Source: Stentor coeruleus (lineage: Eukaryota; Ciliophora; Heterotrichea; Heterotrichida; Stentoridae). From it: a stretch of 64,000 nt of DNA. Of this stretch, positions 58,836 through 64,000 are shown piece after piece; the first letter of the stretch is position 1; every line of letters begins with the position of its first letter. The translations under genes were made by a program, and so were the position numbers. The notes beneath the pieces were generated by a model, which was given only the letters and a program-made list of their open reading frames with translations, was not told the DNA's origin and did no database searches. The DNA lies in assembly GCA_001970955.1 (NCBI GenBank), contig MPUH01000237.1, positions 1 to 64,000 on the forward strand, given 5' to 3'.

Positions 58836-61800
58836 ATGTCAGATCAATTGACTGAGAACTTTCTCCCTAACACTCAGAAAACTGATCAATTTGTAACTAT
58901 GGGATTAAGGACAAAGAAAAGTATTAAAACACCACAAATAGATCAAGACTTAGAAGAGCTTAAAAAATCTTTAAATTATATCCAACTCGAATCGAAACTT
59001 GGATTAGATACCCAATTTGTCACAACATTAAGAGGTCATCAAAAATCGATTTGTAGTGTGAGTCTAAACTCAGATGGGACAAAACTGGCTAGTGTTTCAT
59101 CGGATTCCATAATCAAAATCTGGGACATTAACAGTAAAACTGAAGATTTTACGCTAACAAGCAATTGTGATTGTTTTTTAGCTGTGAGTTTTAGCCCAGA
59201 TGACAAGTTCTTAGCTAGTAGTTCTAACGACCTACTAATAAGAATATGGAATTTGTCTACAAAACAAGAAGAGTTCACTTTTTCAGAGCAAACAAATGAA
59301 GTGGTTAAACTTGAATATAGCCCAAATGGCCTTTTCTTAGCAACTATTTCTAATGATAGTTTTCTAAAAATATGGAACATTACAAGCAGATCTTTAGAGT
59401 ATGAGTTTTCATATGAAGAAAACATTATCTATAGTATAAGTTTTAACCCAAACAGCAATATTATAGCAGGTGGATACGTAGATGGGATCATAAAACTATG
59501 GAATATTTCCGAATTAAAAGAAGAATTCACATTATCAGGCAACCCAAATTTGGTCCTATGCTTATCTTTCAGTCAAGATAACAGAATATTAGCGAGCGGG
59601 ACAATAGAAAACGAGATAATCATATGGAACCTTCAAAATAAAACCCAAGATTTCACTTTAAAATCTTATCACTTAGGTATTTTCACTTTAAACTTAAGCT
59701 CAGATAGTAAATACCTAGTCTCTTCAGGACCAAACAGTATAATTTCTCTTTGGAATCTTAAAGAAAAAAACGAAGAATGTTCTTTTATTGGACATTCAGA
59801 AGGTGTGTTTTTTACATCATTTAGCCCAGATGGAAATTTTATTGTTAGTGGTTCAGCAGATAAGACTATAAAAATCTGGTATTTAAACAATCAAAAATCT
59901 TATATTACAAAAACCCCTAATTCAGGTTTAGTAAATAGTATTTGTTTGAGTTCAGATTGCAAACATTTCGCTCAAGGACTTAATGATTTTACTATCAGAA
60001 TTTTAGATTTTTATAATGATGATAATCAATGGATTTTATCAGGACATGATAATATTGTCAGATTTTTAGTTTTTAGTCCTGATAATAAACTTTTGGCAAG
60101 TGGTTCAGAAGATAAAAGCATTAAAATATGGGATTTCTCTAGTAAAAAAGAGGAATTCACGCTTTTAGGACATAATAATGGTGTGTGTTGCTTGTGTTTC
60201 AATCAGGATGGGAAGGTTTTAGCTAGTGGATGTGATGATTTTGTAGTAAAAATATGGGATTTAACTGAGAAAATTGAAATATTTACGATTGGAGAATATA
60301 CAAGTGTAATATCATGTATGAATTTCAACTCTGATGGGAAGTTTTTAGCAATTGGAGCATATGATAACTTTATCAAAATTTGGAATATTGAAAGTAAAAG
60401 TGAAGAGTTTAAGATACAAACCAATGGTTCTGAAGTAAAAGCAATTATTTTCAGTCCTGATGGGAGGTTTTTAGCTTTTGGGAATTCCGATGGTAATATT
60501 ATTTTATGGAATATTCCTCAAGAAAAGGAAGAATTTACACTTGTTGGGCATTCAGAAACTGTGAGAGCACTGGATTTTAGTCCTGATGGGAAGTTTATAG
60601 CAAGTGGGTCTTATGATAGTTATGTAAAAATATGGAATCTTGTGGAAAAAAGAGAAGAATTTACTATTGAAAAGCTTTCTAAATGGATACAAAATGTGAA
60701 ATTCAGTAAGGATGGTAGGGTTTTAATGACTGGAGATGTCGGAGGTATGGTTAAAATATGTAAATTGTTTGAAGAAAGCAATGAATGCACTAGTTCGTCT
60801 ATAACGAATTCGAAGAATATTAGGTTTATAAGTGACAATCGTGCTGTTGTGTTTACTAATGATTTAGAAGTTAAAGCCTACTATTTGACTACTGGAGAAG
60901 AAGTAAAAGTATTATCAAGCTTAGAAACAAGTGCTCCAACTACCCAAATCAAAAAGCTCAAGCAATTAGACCCACTTAGCTGTGCAAAAAGTGGATGTCA
61001 AAATTACTTCAATGTATTAAAAGTCTACTCCCTGCTTCAAGGTAAGTTGTATGACAAGATAAAGTCTCTTAACATAACCTTAACCAATTTAAATTTTTCA
61101 ATAGCTCACTTTATGGCAATGCTTGGCCAAGATATTATTATAGAAAAGTTCATAAAATCAAAAGAACTTGTTATTTTCCCTGATGCTCTCGGACATAGTC
61201 CAATATATTATTCTATAAAAAACAAGCATCAAAGGACAACAGATATTTTTATAAATTATCTAAATGAAATAATAGAAAATGAAGGTTTTAATTTCAATAA
61301 CAGTTTATCATTAAAAACTTTTGAAATTGATTTAATTCTTATAATATCAAATTCTTCTCCACAACTCGACAGTTTATTAAGTGTGATTTGGCAACCTCAA
61401 GGATCTTATGTGCAATTTGGAGACCCTATAGAAGAATTACCTATGAAAAAAGTTACTGAAAACTCTATGTTGATATTTAAAGATTATGCTTTGAATGAAG
61501 GAGATCTTATTCCGATTATTGTAAAACAGTCACCTTTTAGACTTCCATGTGGTATAGGTTCAGATATGAGTAAACAACTTATAAATGCTATTTTAGAAAG
61601 CAAAAACAAGGACATCTACCGAACAGAATTCATCCAAAATTTGATAAATTTAAAATGGGAAAAAGTTATATTTTGGGTATACTTTTATACTTTTTTACTT
61701 TGGGCAAATATAATTGCTTTATTTCTAGTTCTCACAACTCATGATTTTATATATTTGATTATTTTACTTATAATCAATATAATCCTTATGTTATGGGAAG

Positions 61801-62669
61801 GATTCCAAGCTAGTATTTCAGGATGGGGTAATTATTTTAGTAGCTTAACAAATCATATTGATTTGATTCGTTTTTTTACTACAATAGTCTATGGAATTTT
61901 ACTTGTTTTAGAAGAAGAATTTATTATTTTAACTTGGATTATGATGGCTTTAAATCTTATTAGAGGTCTGACTGGGTTTAGAGCTTTTGGTAATACAAGA
62001 TATTTTATAAGGTTACTACAAATGTGTTTTATAAAAATGAAAGATTTTCTTATTATTTTTATATATTCAACATTGTCATTAGGACTTATGTATTCGATTT
62101 CTTATAATGAAGACCCTTCAACTTACAATTCTATATGGTCTTCACCTTTTGGCCTTATTGTTGGTAAAACTGATCCGTTTTATGAGTCAAATTTTATCCA
62201 AATTGTCACTTATATATTAGCTGTTACAATTAATATGATTATTATGCTCAATTTAATCATATCAATTTTAGGTGATGCATTTGATGAATTCCAACTTAAT
62301 GCTGAAATATTAAATTTTAGTGAAATGGCTGAAATGATTTTAGAGATTGAACAGATTTTATCTCTTTGGGGAATGACTGAGGAATTTAAATATTTTCATG
62401 TTTGTGTTCATGCTTATGAAAGCTTAGGTAGTGATTGGAAGGGGAAAATGATTGATATAAAAGACTTTATTAGAGATAAATTTTTAAATGAAGATTTGAA
62501 ACCAATGTTTAATGAGAATAAAGAAGAGATAAGAAATACAAATGCAAAAGTTGATGAGTTGGATAAAAAAATTAGCGGGGTGGATGAGAAAGTTAAGGAT
62601 TTAGAAGGGAAAATCAATAGTATTCAAGGAAGTGTGGAAAAGATTTTGGATATTCTATCGAATAAATAG
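58836..62669 (+). CDS. WD40-ankyrin-TRP-like ion channel fusion, 1277 aa
   Basis: A single frame with three modules. Residues about 60-655 hold 14 WD40 repeats with clear cores (IIKIWDINSK, LIRIWNLSTK, YVKIWNLVEK), enough for two seven-blade propellers. Residues about 745-810 carry ankyrin-like units (NFSIAHFMAMLGQDIIIEKF, DALGHSPIYYSIKNKHQ). Residues about 945-1155 contain six membrane segments with a pore-loop-like IWSSPFGLIVGKTD and an S6-like NMIIMLNLIISILGDAFDEF, resembling TRP/polycystin channels. A C-terminal coiled coil (VDELDKKISGVDEKVKDL) may drive tetramers. S4 lacks regular arginines, so it is probably not strongly voltage gated. Ligand or mechanical control through the propellers is inference. 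Confidence 0.85.
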   Translation: MSDQLTENFLPNTQKTDQFVTMGLRTKKSIKTPQIDQDLEELKKSLNYIQLESKLGLDTQFVTTLRGHQKSICSVSLNSDGTKLASVSSDSIIKIWDINSKTEDFTLTSNCDCFLAVSFSPDDKFLASSSNDLLIRIWNLSTKQEEFTFSEQTNEVVKLEYSPNGLFLATISNDSFLKIWNITSRSLEYEFSYEENIIYSISFNPNSNIIAGGYVDGIIKLWNISELKEEFTLSGNPNLVLCLSFSQDNRILASGTIENEIIIWNLQNKTQDFTLKSYHLGIFTLNLSSDSKYLVSSGPNSIISLWNLKEKNEECSFIGHSEGVFFTSFSPDGNFIVSGSADKTIKIWYLNNQKSYITKTPNSGLVNSICLSSDCKHFAQGLNDFTIRILDFYNDDNQWILSGHDNIVRFLVFSPDNKLLASGSEDKSIKIWDFSSKKEEFTLLGHNNGVCCLCFNQDGKVLASGCDDFVVKIWDLTEKIEIFTIGEYTSVISCMNFNSDGKFLAIGAYDNFIKIWNIESKSEEFKIQTNGSEVKAIIFSPDGRFLAFGNSDGNIILWNIPQEKEEFTLVGHSETVRALDFSPDGKFIASGSYDSYVKIWNLVEKREEFTIEKLSKWIQNVKFSKDGRVLMTGDVGGMVKICKLFEESNECTSSSITNSKNIRFISDNRAVVFTNDLEVKAYYLTTGEEVKVLSSLETSAPTTQIKKLKQLDPLSCAKSGCQNYFNVLKVYSLLQGKLYDKIKSLNITLTNLNFSIAHFMAMLGQDIIIEKFIKSKELVIFPDALGHSPIYYSIKNKHQRTTDIFINYLNEIIENEGFNFNNSLSLKTFEIDLILIISNSSPQLDSLLSVIWQPQGSYVQFGDPIEELPMKKVTENSMLIFKDYALNEGDLIPIIVKQSPFRLPCGIGSDMSKQLINAILESKNKDIYRTEFIQNLINLKWEKVIFWVYFYTFLLWANIIALFLVLTTHDFIYLIILLIINIILMLWEGFQASISGWGNYFSSLTNHIDLIRFFTTIVYGILLVLEEEFIILTWIMMALNLIRGLTGFRAFGNTRYFIRLLQMCFIKMKDFLIIFIYSTLSLGLMYSISYNEDPSTYNSIWSSPFGLIVGKTDPFYESNFIQIVTYILAVTINMIIMLNLIISILGDAFDEFQLNAEILNFSEMAEMILEIEQILSLWGMTEEFKYFHVCVHAYESLGSDWKGKMIDIKDFIRDKFLNEDLKPMFNENKEEIRNTNAKVDELDKKISGVDEKVKDLEGKINSIQGSVEKILDILSNK

Positions 62670-62873
62670 ATAATATTCTCTTTATTTTTTAATACTTAGA
62701 CTTTTTTTATAATTTTCAGTTAAAGGTTTATATTTTATTCACAATATAACAACTTTATAATATTTTTACTAAAAAAACCTTGCTTTTTCTTATATAAAAA
62801 TGACAATAACCCCTTCGATTCATATAAAAAAAACTACCTTCAACCCAAAAATCTTCCAAAAACAAGTTTTAGC

Positions 62874-63863
62874 CTAACTTTTCTTATCTAAAACGCAAAT
62901 AAATCCACAAACAAAATATAAAAACACCCAAATCTTCGATGCCTTTGAAAAAAACCCTTCACTCCTTGTATTGGACACATTTTTAATCCCATCTGCCGAG
63001 CCTGCAACAACACATCTACTATCATAAGTAAAACTAATCGCCGTTGTCGAGCTTTCAAAGTCTTTCATATTTCTTTCAAAATCCATAGTTCTTAAATTTA
63101 ATATTTTTGCCCATTCATCACTAGTCCCAATTCCCATAAAAAATCCATCTAATGAAATAATCATAAATTTAACTGGAGCTGGGTGTATTCTAAAAGTAGC
63201 CAAAGGTTTTAATTCTTTAACATCCCATTGGGTTATATAAGAATATTTATCCGAACTTATAGTAAATAATGAATCTGCGCTTTTAGAAAATTTACAACCT
63301 AGTATTGGAAGATTTACTGAGTCATTATGTTCTGCAAATTTTAAGGTTTTAACTTTGTTCATACTTTTTGTACTATAAATCCGACATGTACCATCAAGAG
63401 AAGATGATGCTAAAAGTTCACCTTCGGAGCTCATGTCTAGATCTGTTATCGTACCTTGGTGTTTATATGATAAAAGCTCTTCAAAAGTCTCACTGTTTAG
63501 AACCTTGATATTACCTTCTGTGTCTCCAGTCATTATTGATTCATTTAAGTAGCTGAAGACTCCTTTTATAGCTTGAATGATAGTTTTGTTTATTAGAGTT
63601 ATTTGACTATGTGAAAATTACTTTTCATTAATTTTCAACACATAGATGCCTTTCTCTGAGCCGACTAATATTTGGTCTTTCTTAACTCCCCAATCTAAAC
63701 ATATGGCATGAGATTTCAATTCAAATGATGATAGATGAGGATAAGGTTGGCTGGAGAGTTGAAAAAGGTGTAACTGGGGCTCTCCTTGAAAACTTAGGAG
63801 TAGTTTGTTTTTGTAGCAGAGAGCTGTTGAGATAGGCAACTTTTTATGTTGAATTAAAGCCAT
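62874..63863 (-). CDS. PREB: SEC12/PREB-like Sar1 GEF (one 15-nt intron), 324 aa
   Basis: Exons 63622-63863 and 62874-63606. A single WD40-type propeller (HQGTITDLDMSSEGELLASS, SLDGTCRIYS, YSYITQWDVKELKPLATF, APVKFMIISLDGFFMGIGT) is followed by one C-terminal membrane segment (KIWVFLYFVCGFICVL) and a short tail DKKS. This tail-anchored propeller layout, and the degenerate WD repeats, fit Sec12/PREB, the ER exchange factor that activates Sar1 to start COPII coats. The lumenal domain of yeast Sec12 is absent, as in many Sec12 proteins. Another ER-anchored WD protein is the alternative. A decayed partial copy lies at 58.2-58.5 kb. Confidence 0.72.
63607..63621 (-). other. 15-nt intron in the SEC12-like gene
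   Basis: Sense sequence GTAATTTTCACATAG, phase 2. Removal joins YVLKINE via Asn to QITLINKTII. Retention gives TAA at once. Confidence 0.93.
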
Positions 63864-64000
63864 TATTAGAAATAAGAAATTTTTTAGGATTATATTATGG
63901 AGTATTTATGAATTAATATTAGGATGGGAGGAGGAGAAAAAAAATAAGGGATTTTGTAAGGAGGGTAGATATTTGATAGATGAAGATTAGGTTTTAAAAA
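63864..64000 (-). promoter_or_regulatory. G-free leader of the SEC12-like gene
   Basis: There is no C on the + strand in these 137 bases, so no G on the sense strand, ending at the ATG. It is the minus-strand counterpart of the SEC63 leader. No core-promoter motif was identified, and the window ends before the region does. Confidence 0.45.

Noticed and set aside
63864-64000. Possible right-hand telomere because the last bases are G-rich
   Set aside because: There is no TGTTAGGG repeat. The G-richness is the complementary view of a G-free leader.
1-64000. CRISPR arrays, rRNA genes, plasmid or phage-type features
   Set aside because: No spaced direct repeats, rRNA-like segments or bacterial gene organisation were seen. 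The sequence is eukaryotic throughout.

Overview
This window is the left end of a macronuclear chromosome from a heterotrich ciliate, most likely Stentor or a close relative. Four things support this. The first 35 bases are the C-rich strand of a CCCTAACA telomere repeat. Genes are packed densely on both strands with short AT-rich spacers. Seven introns of exactly 15 nt and one of 16 nt restore conserved or continuous reading frames. TAA, TAG and TGA all act as stops while every Trp codon seen is TGG, which argues against the Blepharisma code (UGA = Trp) and for the standard code reported for Stentor.

Layout. 0-2.6 kb is subtelomeric: a protein kinase fragment lacking its N-lobe lies about 40 bases from the telomere, followed by a decayed DDE transposase-like relic. 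2.6-8.1 kb holds a pseudokinase-like protein, a charged helical protein, the deadenylase PARN and ribosomal protein uL30 (RPL7). 9.5-20 kb holds a giant Nup188-like nucleoporin, a C-terminal-motor kinesin-14 and a DNAJB13/RSP16-like radial-spoke protein. 21-32.7 kb holds a FAF2/UBXD8-like protein, basic lineage-restricted proteins, a Tim8-like chaperone, a voltage-sensor/cyclic-nucleotide phosphodiesterase fusion and IWS1. 33-45 kb holds SEC63, a Nup35/Nup53 protein, a decayed methylmalonate-semialdehyde dehydrogenase, a p24 protein, a kinase-fold-like protein, a pyruvate-kinase-like pseudoenzyme and a GH31 alpha-glucosidase. 46-58 kb holds an FMC1-like protein, eL43 (RPL37A), coiled-coil proteins, a WD40 protein with a signal sequence, an IQ/MORN protein, an ankyrin protein and FAM32A. 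58-64 kb holds a WD40-ankyrin-TRP-like channel and a SEC12/PREB-like protein, plus a decayed partial copy of the latter.

There are no operons; each gene appears to be its own transcription unit. Shared themes are the early secretory pathway (SEC12, SEC63, p24, the secreted glucosidase), nuclear pores (Nup188-like and Nup35), cilia and cytoskeleton (DNAJB13-like, kinesin-14, MORN protein) and membrane signalling (VSD-PDE, WD40-TRP).

The most striking items are: the pore-less voltage sensor joined to a complete PDE; the 14-blade WD40-ankyrin-TRP-like channel; the pyruvate-kinase fold that has lost nearly all catalytic residues; a mirrored strand skew around genes, with sense-strand leaders almost free of G and trailers poor in C; and three single-N assembly joins flanked by duplicated sequence, one of which splits the PDE gene.

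Limits: product names rest on motif recognition by eye. Introns that neither shift the frame nor add a stop could be hidden inside long frames.
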